This document shows positions 42,224-50,939 of a stretch of 64,000 bases of DNA, one piece after another (position 1 is the first letter of the stretch; each line of letters opens with the position of its first letter). Below the pieces are notes generated by a model that was given only the letters and a program-made list of their open reading frames with translations, did not search any database and was not told the DNA's origin. Source of the stretch: Lachnospiraceae bacterium. Its GTDB lineage: Bacteria > Bacillota > Clostridia > Lachnospirales > Lachnospiraceae. The stretch spans positions 1 through 64,000 of the forward strand of contig JAFRNR010000045.1 in NCBI GenBank assembly GCA_017430085.1, written 5' to 3'. Position numbers and translations under genes: made by a program.

Positions 42224-42358
42224 CTACGACTCCTTCTCCCGGATCAGCTCCATCAGCAGGTCCGTCAGATCGCGGGTATCGGTCCTTATGATATCTTCCG
42301 CCTTTTCCACTTCCGTGCTCGGCTGGAATTTGGATAATTCGTCTTCAAAGATCAGCAT
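42224..42358 (-). CDS. Conserved small protein, 44 aa
   Basis: A reading frame starting MLIFEDELSKFQPSTE and ending LLMELIREKES, with an excellent AAGGAGGATTGGCC ribosome site and a promoter just upstream. It is acidic, predicted helical and has no membrane segment. Its stop codon is 1 bp before the zinc-ribbon/TPR gene, so the two are coupled. The initial MLIFE and the Asp/Leu pattern recall small proteins found in the same position in Lachnospiraceae. The role is unknown; it may be a partner of the TPR protein. Confidence 0.7.
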   Translation of the reverse strand: MLIFEDELSKFQPSTEVEKAEDIIRTDTRDLTDLLMELIREKES

Positions 42359-42385
42359 GGCCAATCCTCCTTATACTGCTTTTAT

Positions 42386-42414
42386 ATCATAAACGATTCA
42401 GCCGGAAAAAGCAA
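42386..42414 (-). promoter_or_regulatory. Promoter for the 44-aa/TPR/rfb operon
   Basis: TTGCTT (42409-42414), a 17-bp spacer and TATGAT (42386-42391) on the minus strand. The -35 box lies in the last codons of the cyclase gene. The following run of closely spaced genes reaches kbl. Confidence 0.6.
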
Positions 42415-43801
42415 GCCGCAGCCATTCCGTAAAGGAAGGCGGGCAGGAAAGGAAGCGCAGGCGGAACCGGCCGCCGCGGGACTCCAGCACGCGGGCGTAG
42501 ATTCCCTCTTCCCACTGCAGGCAGATGCTGTCAAAATTCTGCAGCGGGGCGCCGGTCTCGAGCCAGGCTTCGCTCAGGGAGACTTCGGTGAGCCGCGCTT
42601 CATAGGTTTGCGGCAGAACGGTTTTGCCTTCCATCGGGCTCAAATCGATGGCGCGCGGTTCCGGCAGGGGGCGGAACATTTCGGAATCTTCCGGCAGGTG
42701 CAGGTCATAGCGGCCGCCGATTCCCTGCAGGCGGTAGACGGTCTCGTCTTCGGTCAGGCCCTTGAAGCGGATCCGGCGGGAGGCCGCGAGTTCCAGCGGT
42801 TCACGGATGGCGTCGCGGGTTGCGCGGGATATGATGATATCCCCGCCCGCGGTGAAACTTTCGAGGCGGCCCGCCAGATTGACGACCTGCCCCATCACGC
42901 CGTATTTGGTGCGTTTTTCCGAGCCGATGTTGCCCGCAATGACTTCGCCCGTGCTGAGCCCGATGCCCATCCGCAGTTCTTCATAGCCGCGTTCGCGGTT
43001 CCAGGCGTTGATGCGCTCCATCCGCTGCTGCATGGCGATGGCGGCCGCAGCCGCATCCGCCGCATGGTTCGCGGACGCGACGGGCGCGCCGAATACGACG
43101 AAGAGACCGTCGCCCAGGAACTCCAGCAGCGTCCCGTGATAAGCTTCGATCACTTCGTAGATCTCTTCAAAATAGTGGTTGAGCATCTCCAGGAACGGCG
43201 CGGGCTCCATCCGCGTGCTCAGGGCGGTGAAATCGCGCAGGTCGCTGATTATGACGGTGACTTCGCGCTTTTTGCCGCCCATGACGAGGCCGTCCGGCGT
43301 CTCCAGGATCGTGCGGACCACGTCGTCGGAAATGTAGCGGCCGAAGGTCTTCTCCAGGAATTCGTTCTTCAGCGCGAGCTTCCGGTTCAGGTCCTGGATC
43401 TGCTCCATGGCCTTTACGGCGTCGCGCAGTTCCGCGAGTTCGGAGATATCGCTGATGACTGCGATCAGGCCCAGCTTCCGGCCGTCTTCTTTGAGAAACG
43501 ACGCCCGCACGTGCAGGGTCAGCGTCCGGTCCGCGCGCCGGAAGGGCACGATCCTCTCCTGCTTTTCGCCGGAGGAATAGACCGCGTCCAGGACGGTCTG
43601 GTTGAACTCGTCGTTTTCCGGGTATTCGAAGAAACAGGCCGCGAACGGGCGGCCCAGCAGGTCTTCCTCCGCGCACGCAAAGATAGCCAGGGCCGCGGGG
43701 TTGACCGAGCGGATCGTGCCGCCCAGGTCCACCACCAGCATGCCCTCGGACATGTCGCGCAGGATATGCGTCCGGATGCTGTTTTCGTCGTTGTTCCGCA
43801 T
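42398..43801 (-). CDS. PAS domain-class III nucleotidyl cyclase with guanylate-type specificity residues
   Basis: A 467-aa protein counted from the ATG (numbering here from the GTG one codon earlier): a PAS domain (about 15-125, LVVDLGGTIRSVNPAALAIF), a coiled coil (about 125-155) and a cyclase domain (about 180-360). Metal Asp residues are D188 (IISDLRDFT) and D232 (LEFLGDGLFVVFG), and the transition-state N309 and R313 (VVNLAGRLES) are intact. The purine-selecting Lys is E228 and the Thr/Asp position is G302 (TKYGVMG), which points to GTP rather than ATP. A C-terminal 100-residue region resembles a small beta domain. It lies 6 bp after the permease gene. Substrate choice is inference. Confidence 0.85.
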   Translation of the reverse strand: MRNNDENSIRTHILRDMSEGMLVVDLGGTIRSVNPAALAIFACAEEDLLGRPFAACFFEYPENDEFNQTVLDAVYSSGEKQERIVPFRRADRTLTLHVRASFLKEDGRKLGLIAVISDISELAELRDAVKAMEQIQDLNRKLALKNEFLEKTFGRYISDDVVRTILETPDGLVMGGKKREVTVIISDLRDFTALSTRMEPAPFLEMLNHYFEEIYEVIEAYHGTLLEFLGDGLFVVFGAPVASANHAADAAAAAIAMQQRMERINAWNRERGYEELRMGIGLSTGEVIAGNIGSEKRTKYGVMGQVVNLAGRLESFTAGGDIIISRATRDAIREPLELAASRRIRFKGLTEDETVYRLQGIGGRYDLHLPEDSEMFRPLPEPRAIDLSPMEGKTVLPQTYEARLTEVSLSEAWLETGAPLQNFDSICLQWEEGIYARVLESRGGRFRLRFLSCPPSFTEWLRLAFSG

Positions 43802-43807
43802 CACTGT

Positions 43808-46540
43808 TTAAGACTCCGCGATCTCGCTCAGTCTGTAATTCTTCACTTTCCGGAAGGCCATGAAATCGATCACGGCCGCAAAGAGCAGTTCCAGGACCGT
43901 GGCGATGACCCAGGCCCGCACGATGGGTTCGCGCACCAGCTGCACGTCCGGCTGCTCCATGATGGAGATCACCATCCGCGCCACGAAGATCCCGGCCACG
44001 ACGCCCACGATCAGGCCCAGCACGGTGATCACGACGGTCTCGCGCATCAGGTAGCCGATGTCCTCCTTCACACTGAACCCGTTGACCCGCATGATGATCA
44101 GTTCCCGCTTCTTCCGGCTGACAAAGATATTGGTCAGGTTCGTCAGGATCAGGAAGGACAGCAGGATGCTCATGAACGTCAGGCCGATGACCACGGCATT
44201 GTACAGCTTCATAAATGTGTCGAAGCGCGTGGCGAACGCGTTGGCTTTTTCCGAGATCATCCCGTCGGGCAGTTTCTTGAGTACGGAATCATCCGCGTCA
44301 GCCGAGGCCTTCCGGACGTACAGGCAGTTGGGCGTCCCTTCTTCGCCGAAAATAGCCTGATAGCCTTCCAGCGTGGTGATCATCAGGCGGCCCTGGTAGT
44401 TGTCGAAGATGCCGCGGATGTCCGCGGTGTGTTCGCCCAGCGTATTGTCGCGCAGGCCGATGGTGTCGCCCGGCTTCAGTTTGTATACTTCGCTCATGCG
44501 GATCTGGATCAGGACGCCGTCACGGGGCAGTGTCAGCGGCTCCTTCGTTTCCGGGTCGCGCACCGCAAAATAGCGGAGGAAATCATCGCCCGGCACGGCC
44601 AGCAGGCTGACAGCTTCCTGGCCGGCGGAGGCCTCGAAAATATGGGTCTCCGACACGGCGTCGATGCATTCGTACCCTGCCGCGGTCAGTTTGTCCTTCA
44701 GTTCCTGCACGGCGGCGGGATCCGTCTTGTTCCCGTAGCTGATCTTCGTGTCAAACAGATGGATCTCATTCGTCTGGCGCTCGATCATATCCGAGGTCGC
44801 GTACTTCAGGGAAAAACCGACGCCCATGATGATCAGGCTGCCGGCGATGATAATAATGGAGATGATGACACGCGGCAGGTCGGTGACCATATTGCGGACG
44901 ATCAGGCGGGAGTACAGCGAGCCGGCCTTCTCCCCCTTGGCTTTGGCTTTGCCGTGGCCTTTCTTTTTGATCAGCCGGTCCGTCCCGTTGATCAGGGAGG
45001 CCGCCGGGCTCTTCAGCACGCCCCGGCAGGCGATCAGGCACGCGGCGGCGATCAGGACCACCACGGCGAGCACGATCACGAGGACCAGCACGACCGGCCG
45101 GTTCCGGATGACCGTATTGATCACGTAAGCATCCAGATAGCTGTCCACCACCAGCGCCGCGATCACCCCCGCCAGGACCGAGCCGAGCACGGCGCCCAGC
45201 ACGGCCGCGCCTTCCCCGAAGATCAGGTACTTGCCGAACACTTCGCGGCTGTGGAAGCCGAACGCCTTGGTGGCGCCGATCATCTTCTTCTGCTCATTGA
45301 TGATGATGGTCAGTGTGGAGAAGCACACCAGCATGCTGACCGCGGCAAACAGCCCGCCGTAAGCCAGCGAGATGTTGCGGCAGGAAGTGATATTGGACCG
45401 CATGTCAATGTAGCCTTCGTCGGAACGGTTGTCCAGGATGACCCAGTTGGTGCCCTTGACGACCTTTTCCACCATCGGGATGTTCTTTTCCAGCGTGTCC
45501 GCGATCCGGCCCAGTGTCTCCGGGATCAGCTGTTTCAGGTCTCCGTCGGGCAGCTGCAGGAGTATCCGGATCTCTTCCCGGAATTCCGCCGGGAGGTATT
45601 CGATCAGTTCCGTGATCCGGCCCGTGTCCGCTTCGCGCAGCGTCGTGACGAGTTCCTGCAGCTGCGGGACGAGGTTCGCCGTGTCAGGCACGAATTCCGC
45701 AAGGATCTGGTCCATCGTCATCGCGCGCAGCGCTTTTTTCAGCGATTCCATCACCGGGAGGTTCAGCAGTTCTATCTTGTCCAGCGCGAGATTCTTGATC
45801 GTGTCCAGGCGGGTGATGCCCAGCGACTCCGAGAGTTCCCGCAGGGAGGGGATCAGTTTCGCGACTTCGTCCAGGTAATCCGGGGAATAAACGGCAACGT
45901 CTTCCGGCAGCTGCGCCTTCACGTAGACGCGGGTGAAGGATTCCATGGTCACGTCTTCGTCCAGGGCCTCCGGGGCGACCATGGCGATCGCGGTACGGCT
46001 TTTCCGCAGGTATTCCGGCAGGGTGATCTGGCCGACGACCGTGAAGGTCTTTTCCTTCAGGCAGTCTGGCATCAGCGGATCCGTCACGGTCAGCGTGACC
46101 TGATCGCCGATCTCAGCGTTCATGCGGTGCATGGCGTTGAATCCCAGGGCGACCTGGTCCGGGCCTTTGGGCAGGGAGCCTTCCACGACTTCCGCCTTGC
46201 TGATCCGTTCGGTCTTCGTCAGCATGGTCACGGATGTGCCGCGGCTGCCTTTTTTCAGCTGCGCGCTCAGCAGCGTAACGCCTTCCGCGTCCGCTACGCC
46301 CGGCAGAGAGCGGATGCGCGAGACTTCCGCTTCGCCCACGCCCAGCGAGGACGTCATGATGATGTCTTTAAAGTTCGATTCCGTATAGAACCGCTCGGTC
46401 GATTCCTTCAGTTCCTGCCCCATGTAATGGGTCCCCAGGCCGCCCATGACCCCGAGCAGGACGATCAGGATCAGGGAAAGGAAGGAAACGATCTTCCGGC
46501 GCACATTGCGCACGGAATCTTTCAGCTGTGTGCGTTTCAT
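43808..46540 (-). CDS. FtsX-like ABC permease with a large extracytoplasmic helical domain
   Basis: A 910-aa protein of the MacB/LolC-type (type VII) ABC family. TM1 is at about 14-36. Then comes an outside domain of about 350 residues with a MacB-like core and an inserted helical stretch (ELVTTLREADTGRITELIEY and LLQLPDGDLKQLIPETL). Membrane segments follow near 395-420, 440-470, 485-515 and 575-600, then a second outside domain and three C-terminal segments (about 780-890). It works with the GAF-ABC ATPase encoded 15 bp upstream. The substrate is unknown. Confidence 0.88.
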   Translation of the reverse strand: MKRTQLKDSVRNVRRKIVSFLSLILIVLLGVMGGLGTHYMGQELKESTERFYTESNFKDIIMTSSLGVGEAEVSRIRSLPGVADAEGVTLLSAQLKKGSRGTSVTMLTKTERISKAEVVEGSLPKGPDQVALGFNAMHRMNAEIGDQVTLTVTDPLMPDCLKEKTFTVVGQITLPEYLRKSRTAIAMVAPEALDEDVTMESFTRVYVKAQLPEDVAVYSPDYLDEVAKLIPSLRELSESLGITRLDTIKNLALDKIELLNLPVMESLKKALRAMTMDQILAEFVPDTANLVPQLQELVTTLREADTGRITELIEYLPAEFREEIRILLQLPDGDLKQLIPETLGRIADTLEKNIPMVEKVVKGTNWVILDNRSDEGYIDMRSNITSCRNISLAYGGLFAAVSMLVCFSTLTIIINEQKKMIGATKAFGFHSREVFGKYLIFGEGAAVLGAVLGSVLAGVIAALVVDSYLDAYVINTVIRNRPVVLVLVIVLAVVVLIAAACLIACRGVLKSPAASLINGTDRLIKKKGHGKAKAKGEKAGSLYSRLIVRNMVTDLPRVIISIIIIAGSLIIMGVGFSLKYATSDMIERQTNEIHLFDTKISYGNKTDPAAVQELKDKLTAAGYECIDAVSETHIFEASAGQEAVSLLAVPGDDFLRYFAVRDPETKEPLTLPRDGVLIQIRMSEVYKLKPGDTIGLRDNTLGEHTADIRGIFDNYQGRLMITTLEGYQAIFGEEGTPNCLYVRKASADADDSVLKKLPDGMISEKANAFATRFDTFMKLYNAVVIGLTFMSILLSFLILTNLTNIFVSRKKRELIIMRVNGFSVKEDIGYLMRETVVITVLGLIVGVVAGIFVARMVISIMEQPDVQLVREPIVRAWVIATVLELLFAAVIDFMAFRKVKNYRLSEIAES

Positions 46541-46555
46541 CAGGCGCCGTCCTCC

Positions 46556-47764
46556 TTACCAGACCAGTTCGGAAGCGGGCAGCGGGTGCATGTTGACGCG
46601 GACGCTGTGCACTTTGCCGTTCTTCAGTTTAACGACGCGGTTGGCCATCTTGGCGATCTCCACGTTGTGGGTGATCATCACGATGGTGGTGCCGGTCTGT
46701 TTGATGGCGTTTTCCATGACGATCAGGACTTCCTGGCCGGTCTGGAAATCCAGAGCCGCGGTCGGTTCGTCCGCCAGGATCAGGCGCGGGCGCTTGGCGA
46801 AGGCGCGGGCGATGGAGACGCGCTGCTGCTGGCCGCCGCTCATCTGGGAAGGGAAATTGCCCTCGCGGCCCTTGAGGCCCACCATTTCAAGCGCTTCCGC
46901 GGAATCCATCGGATCCTGCGCGATCTCCGCAATAAAATCGATGTTCTCCTGCGCCGTCAGGTTCGGCATCAGGTTGTAATTCTGGAAAATGAATCCCACG
47001 AAGTTGCGGCGGTACTCGGTCAACTCCGCTTCGGTGGGGCGCGACATGTCCTTGCCGTCCACGGTCAGTTCGCCGTGCGTCATGGTGTCCATGCCGCCGA
47101 TGATGTTCAGCATGGTGCTCTTGCCGCAGCCGCTTTCGCCAAGGACCACCAGGAGCTCGCCCTCGTAGACTTCCAGGTCGATGCCTTTCAGGACCTGGTT
47201 CACGGTTTCGCCGGAGCCGTATTCCTTGATCACGTTGCGCAGGACGATCATGGGCTTCCGGTCCTCGTTGGGCTCCACGGAGAAGCCTTTTTCCTCGACG
47301 GCGATTGCGATCAGGGCGGCAAGGTTTTCGCAGATCTCGCGGTCCTCCTCCGTCAGCTCTTCTTTTTTATTGATCAGCTGGATGCAGCCCAGGCAGGCGT
47401 GTTCGTTCAGCAGGGGGACGCAGATCAGGTTGCGGGTGTGGAAGCCGGTCTCCTCGTCCACCGTGGAGGAGAAGCGGGGATCCTGCGCGGTATCCCGGAC
47501 CAGTTCGGACTTTCCGCTGAGGGTCACGGTGCCGGCGATGCCTTCGCCCAGCGCGACGCTGTAGCCCGTGATGTCGGTCTTGCCCACGTTCAGCATGGCG
47601 TAGACGCGTTTATCTTTTTCATGCAGCATCCGGACGGAGCCTTCTTCGCAGCCCACTTCTTCCGTGATCAGGTCCAGACTTTCGGACAGCGCCGCTTCCA
47701 GCTGTTCGGCCTGCTGCAGTACTTCCGTGATCTTCCAAATGGTTTGCATGGCGTGTGTATTCAT
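46556..47764 (-). CDS. GAF domain fused to a MacB-type ABC ATPase
   Basis: A 402-aa protein. Residues about 20-155 form a GAF domain (VALGEGIAGTVTLSGKSELV, NLICVPLLNEHACLGCIQLI, then NKKEELTEEDREI). Residues about 172-402 form a complete ATPase with Walker A LGESGCGKST (208-217), FIFQNYNLMPNL, signature MSGGQQQR and Walker B LILADEPTAALD. GAF domains bind cyclic nucleotides or other small ligands, and the NK...L...D pattern only partly fits the cGMP-type motif. It is the first gene of a cluster with an FtsX-like permease and a nucleotidyl cyclase. Confidence 0.92.
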   Translation of the reverse strand: MNTHAMQTIWKITEVLQQAEQLEAALSESLDLITEEVGCEEGSVRMLHEKDKRVYAMLNVGKTDITGYSVALGEGIAGTVTLSGKSELVRDTAQDPRFSSTVDEETGFHTRNLICVPLLNEHACLGCIQLINKKEELTEEDREICENLAALIAIAVEEKGFSVEPNEDRKPMIVLRNVIKEYGSGETVNQVLKGIDLEVYEGELLVVLGESGCGKSTMLNIIGGMDTMTHGELTVDGKDMSRPTEAELTEYRRNFVGFIFQNYNLMPNLTAQENIDFIAEIAQDPMDSAEALEMVGLKGREGNFPSQMSGGQQQRVSIARAFAKRPRLILADEPTAALDFQTGQEVLIVMENAIKQTGTTIVMITHNVEIAKMANRVVKLKNGKVHSVRVNMHPLPASELVW

Positions 47765-47797
47765 CGTTCGTTCCCCCGCAGGATCATTCTGCTGAAA

Positions 47798-47826
47798 ACT
47801 TTAGCATATCGGCGGGCGTTTTTCAA
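47798..47826 (-). promoter_or_regulatory. Promoter of the GAF-ABC/permease/cyclase cluster
   Basis: TTGAAA (47821-47826), a 17-bp spacer and TAAAGT (47798-47803) on the minus strand, about 35 bp before the ATG at 47764. The rest of 47765-47925 is the divergent upstream region of the DUF5058 gene, with no clear second promoter. Confidence 0.5.
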
Positions 47827-47925
47827 GGAACGCCCCCTTGCTTTTTGCGGTTTTTCCCCTTATTCTAACAGAAGAAAGGCGCGGCTTTCCGGCCGTGCGG
47901 CCTTTCGGATAAGGAGGGAATCGAC

Positions 47926-48705
47926 GTGTCTCTGATCTCGGAACTGAACCGCCCGGTCTTTTATCTGATCTGCGGCGGGATCGTGTTTTTTGTCGCGGTG
48001 ATCTGCGTGGTCTTCACGGTGCGGGCGTATAAGGCCGGCAAGGCCATCGGGATGGACGTTTCCAAAATGAAGCGGGCCATCGTCGCGAGCGCGACGTTCG
48101 CGGTGCTGCCCAGCGTGGGGATCCTGCTCGGGGTCATCGCGCTCTCCGGCTCCCTGGGCACGCCCTGGCCCTGGCTGCGGCTGTCCGTCATCGGCGCCCT
48201 GCATTATGAAACGCAGGTGGCCGAGGCGGCGGCGGAAGCGGTGGGCACCGGCGGGCTGTCCGCCAGCAGCATGACCGCGGAGGCGTTTTCCACGATCGCG
48301 CTGGTCATGAGCGTCCGCATCATGTGGGGCATGGTCTTTTCGGTCATCAGCTGCAAGACGTATTCGAAAAAACTGCTGGAGCCGAAGCCGGCTTCGCAGA
48401 AGAAGAAAGGCAAACTGGACATGGTGGCCTTCGGGGACACCGCGATGACGGCGATGTTCATCGGGCTGGTGTCCACGTATATCGGAAGCTACATCGGCGG
48501 ATTCGTGTCCGGCGGGGAAGGCGGCCGTTTCAGCTTCAGCGGGTCGCTGCTGCCGCTGGCGGTGGCGGTGGTCGGCGCGCTGGCGATGGCTGTGTTCACC
48601 TGGTTCCGGGAAAAGAAGAAGGCGGAATGGATCGACGGGTTCTCCGTGGCGGGCAGCATGCTGATCGCCATGACTGCGGCCATTTTCCTGGGCAAGGTGC
48701 TGTAA
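47926..48705 (+). CDS. DUF5058 family membrane protein
   Basis: A 259-aa protein with about six membrane segments and a cytoplasmic Lys-rich loop (KPASQKKKGKLD, about 152-163). The sequence pattern ASATFAVLPSVGILLGVIAL and HYETQVAEAAAEAVG is that of DUF5058. The GTG start at 47926 has AAGGAGGGAATCGAC upstream. It is followed at 12 bp by another small membrane protein and then by an M20 peptidase, so it may be part of an uptake system for peptide-like substrates. The function is inferred from context only. Confidence 0.75.
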   Translation: MSLISELNRPVFYLICGGIVFFVAVICVVFTVRAYKAGKAIGMDVSKMKRAIVASATFAVLPSVGILLGVIALSGSLGTPWPWLRLSVIGALHYETQVAEAAAEAVGTGGLSASSMTAEAFSTIALVMSVRIMWGMVFSVISCKTYSKKLLEPKPASQKKKGKLDMVAFGDTAMTAMFIGLVSTYIGSYIGGFVSGGEGGRFSFSGSLLPLAVAVVGALAMAVFTWFREKKKAEWIDGFSVAGSMLIAMTAAIFLGKVL

Positions 48706-48717
48706 AGGAGGGGCGTG

Positions 48718-49416
48718 ATGGAAAACAACAGAATGAATGAGACCGAAAAACAGGCCGTTTATCAGCAGTACATCCGCACGACCCACATGCTGGGCCGGAT
48801 CTTCTGCATCCTGGTCCTGATCCTGCTGCTGGGCGCGCCGTTTATGATGGGCGCCGTCCTGGGCACCGCGCCGAACCTGGGGGCCGCCGGGAAAGCGTTC
48901 CTGAGCATCGGGATCGTGTACCTGGTGAGCTGCATCGCGGAATACATCATTTACGTGCCCATGCTGGGCGCCGGCGGGACGTACCTGGCGTTTATCACAG
49001 GGAATCTGATCAATATGAAGGTGCCGTGCGCGATGACCGCGCGCGATATCGTAGGCGCGAAAAGCGGGACAACGGAGAACGAGATCATCTCCACGCTGTC
49101 TATCGCGACCAGTTCGCTGGTCACGATCCTCGTGCTGGCCGTCGGCGTGGCGCTGCTGATCCCGCTGCAGCCTCTGCTGCAGGATCCGGCGCTGCAGCCC
49201 GCGTTCGACAACGTGGTGCCGGCGCTGTTCGGCGCGATGGCCTTCAAGTATTTCCGCGGCCATCTGAAGATCGCGCTGCCGCCGCTCGCCGCCATGTCGC
49301 TGCTGTTCGTGCTGCTGCCGGGACTCATCTCCTCCGCGAGCATGATGATCATCCCGGGCGGCGCGCTGGCCATCGGCCTGGCCTGGTATTATTTCCGGAA
49401 GGAACAGGGGAAGTGA
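48718..49416 (+). CDS. Six-segment membrane protein, partner of DUF5058
   Basis: A 232-aa hydrophobic protein with about six membrane segments and motifs AGGTYLAFITGNLINMKVP and AKSGTTENEIISTLSIATSS. No named family was recognised with certainty. The ATG at 48718 is preferred; a GTG one codon before is equally spaced from AAAGGAGGGG. Both neighbours are in the same direction at 12 bp and 4 bp. It is probably a subunit of one membrane complex with the DUF5058 protein. Confidence 0.7.
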   Translation: MENNRMNETEKQAVYQQYIRTTHMLGRIFCILVLILLLGAPFMMGAVLGTAPNLGAAGKAFLSIGIVYLVSCIAEYIIYVPMLGAGGTYLAFITGNLINMKVPCAMTARDIVGAKSGTTENEIISTLSIATSSLVTILVLAVGVALLIPLQPLLQDPALQPAFDNVVPALFGAMAFKYFRGHLKIALPPLAAMSLLFVLLPGLISSASMMIIPGGALAIGLAWYYFRKEQGK

Positions 49417-49420
49417 CGCC

Positions 49421-50863
49421 ATGAAGACCGTGCTGTATATTGTTTTAGGGCTGCTCGCCCTCTGTCTGCTGCTGATCCTCCTCGCCGTGATCCGCACGCT
49501 TCTTACGCCGGCCCGCCGGGCGGACTGGACGCCCCGGCGCGATCCGGAACGGGAGGCGGCGTACGCGGAAAAACTGGCGCGGATGGTGCGCTGCGAGACC
49601 GTGTCCGCGAAAGGCGAGATCCGGCGGGAGAAGTTCCTGGCATTTCACGAGGTGCTGGCGGAGCTGTTTCCGCTGGTGCATGAAAAGCTGGAGAAGACCG
49701 AGATCGACGGCGCGCTGCTTTACCGCTGGCCTGGCGCTTCCGCAGAGCGCCCGCTGGTGCTGATGGCGCACCAGGACGTCGTGCCGGCGGAGGGGGAATG
49801 GACGCACGGGCATTTCTCCGGCGACATCGATGAGGAAGGACGCATCTGGGGCCGCGGCAGCGCGGACGACAAATCTTCGCTCATGACCATCTTCCAGGCG
49901 GTCGAGGAACTGCTGGCGGACGGCTTCATTCCGCCGCAGGACGTGTACATCAGCTCGTCCAACACCGAAGAAGTGGGCGGCGACGGATGTCCGAAACTTG
50001 TGGCGGAGCTCGAAAAACGGGGCGTGAAGCCCTATCTGGTCAACGACGAGGGCGGCGCCGTCACGGCGGATCCGATGGCCGGCATCCATGGTCATTTTGC
50101 CATGCTCGGCATCCTGGAAAAAGGCCAGGGGAACCTGCTGATCTCCGCGCGTTCCCGCGGCGGCCACTCCAGTTATCCGGCCAAAAACTCGCCCATCGCG
50201 CGGCTCTCCCGCTTCGTCTGCGATATCGAGAAGCACAACCCGATGCGCTCCGTGATCACGCCGCAGCTGAAGACGATGCTGGAAAACATGGGGGCCTACG
50301 GCCCGTTCCACTTCCGCCTCCTCTTCGGCAATCTGTGGCTTTTCGGACCGCTGCTCATCAGACTCATGCCCTCCCTTTCGCCGCAGGCGGCCGCGCTGCT
50401 GCGCACCACCGTCGCGTTCACCATGCAGAGCGGCTCCGACGGCTGCAACGTCCTGCCGCAGGAAGCCACGCTGACCGTGAACCTGCGCTACATGCCGCAC
50501 CAGAACCGGGCGGAAAGCAATGCGGTCATCGAAAAACTGGCGCGGAAATACGGCCTGGAAGTGAAAGTCATCGACGAATACGACGCCTGCGAGCCCGTGA
50601 ACACGGACAGCGCCGCCTTCCGCCTGCTGACGGACACCGTCCGCGAAGTCTTCCCGGGCCTGCCCCTCGTCCCCTATATCATGACCGGCGGCACGGACGC
50701 GCGGCATTACCAGCGCCTCTGCGACACCTGCGCGCGCTTCTGCCCCATCGTTTACGGGCCGGACCAGATGAAGGGAATGCACGGGCTGAACGAGTATGTG
50801 GATGCGTACAGCCTGCCGGGCGCGGTGGATTATTACAAAGCGCTTATCCGGAATAATAATTGA
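49421..50863 (+). CDS. M20 family metallopeptidase with an N-terminal membrane anchor
   Basis: A 480-aa protein with a membrane segment at residues 2-24 (VLYIVLGLLALCLLLILLAV). The dinuclear zinc ligands of M20 enzymes are visible: VLMAHQDVVPAEG (HxD), WGRGSADDKSS (Asp and bridging residue), SNTEEVGGDG (catalytic Glu pair) and, late, CPIVYGPDQMKGMHGLNEYV (His). The dimerisation lid is around 220-340. It probably trims dipeptides or acylated amino acids taken up by the adjacent membrane proteins; this is inference. Confidence 0.9.
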   Translation: MKTVLYIVLGLLALCLLLILLAVIRTLLTPARRADWTPRRDPEREAAYAEKLARMVRCETVSAKGEIRREKFLAFHEVLAELFPLVHEKLEKTEIDGALLYRWPGASAERPLVLMAHQDVVPAEGEWTHGHFSGDIDEEGRIWGRGSADDKSSLMTIFQAVEELLADGFIPPQDVYISSSNTEEVGGDGCPKLVAELEKRGVKPYLVNDEGGAVTADPMAGIHGHFAMLGILEKGQGNLLISARSRGGHSSYPAKNSPIARLSRFVCDIEKHNPMRSVITPQLKTMLENMGAYGPFHFRLLFGNLWLFGPLLIRLMPSLSPQAAALLRTTVAFTMQSGSDGCNVLPQEATLTVNLRYMPHQNRAESNAVIEKLARKYGLEVKVIDEYDACEPVNTDSAAFRLLTDTVREVFPGLPLVPYIMTGGTDARHYQRLCDTCARFCPIVYGPDQMKGMHGLNEYVDAYSLPGAVDYYKALIRNNN

Positions 50864-50888
50864 CAAAGGACGCAGAACACTATATAAT
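50860..50888 (+). promoter_or_regulatory. Consensus promoter for the CBS-domain gene pair
   Basis: Perfect TTGACA (50860-50865), a 17-bp spacer and perfect TATAAT (50883-50888). The -35 box overlaps the stop codon of the peptidase gene. A small hairpin GCCC-UUUA-GGGC (50910-50921) lies immediately before the AAGGAGG of the next gene and may affect ribosome access. Confidence 0.8.
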
Positions 50889-50939
50889 ATTTGCTAATTG
50901 ATTTACATCGCCCTTTAGGGCAAGGAGGTTTTGTCCGTA

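Noticed and set aside
42608..47935. A 1775-codon open frame on the plus strand
   Set aside because: It is antisense to the cyclase, permease and GAF-ABC genes, which have clear domains. High GC and codon bias leave the opposite frame open; its product is His/Asp/Arg-rich without any family signature.
47860..49497. A 545-codon open frame on the minus strand
   Set aside because: Antisense to the DUF5058 gene and its partner, which have good ribosome sites and membrane-protein character; the shadow product is a low-complexity His/Gln/Asp/Arg sequence.
50931..50939. TTG start for the first CBS-domain protein
   Set aside because: It lies within two bases of AAGGAGG, too close for initiation; the ATG at 50940 fits better.
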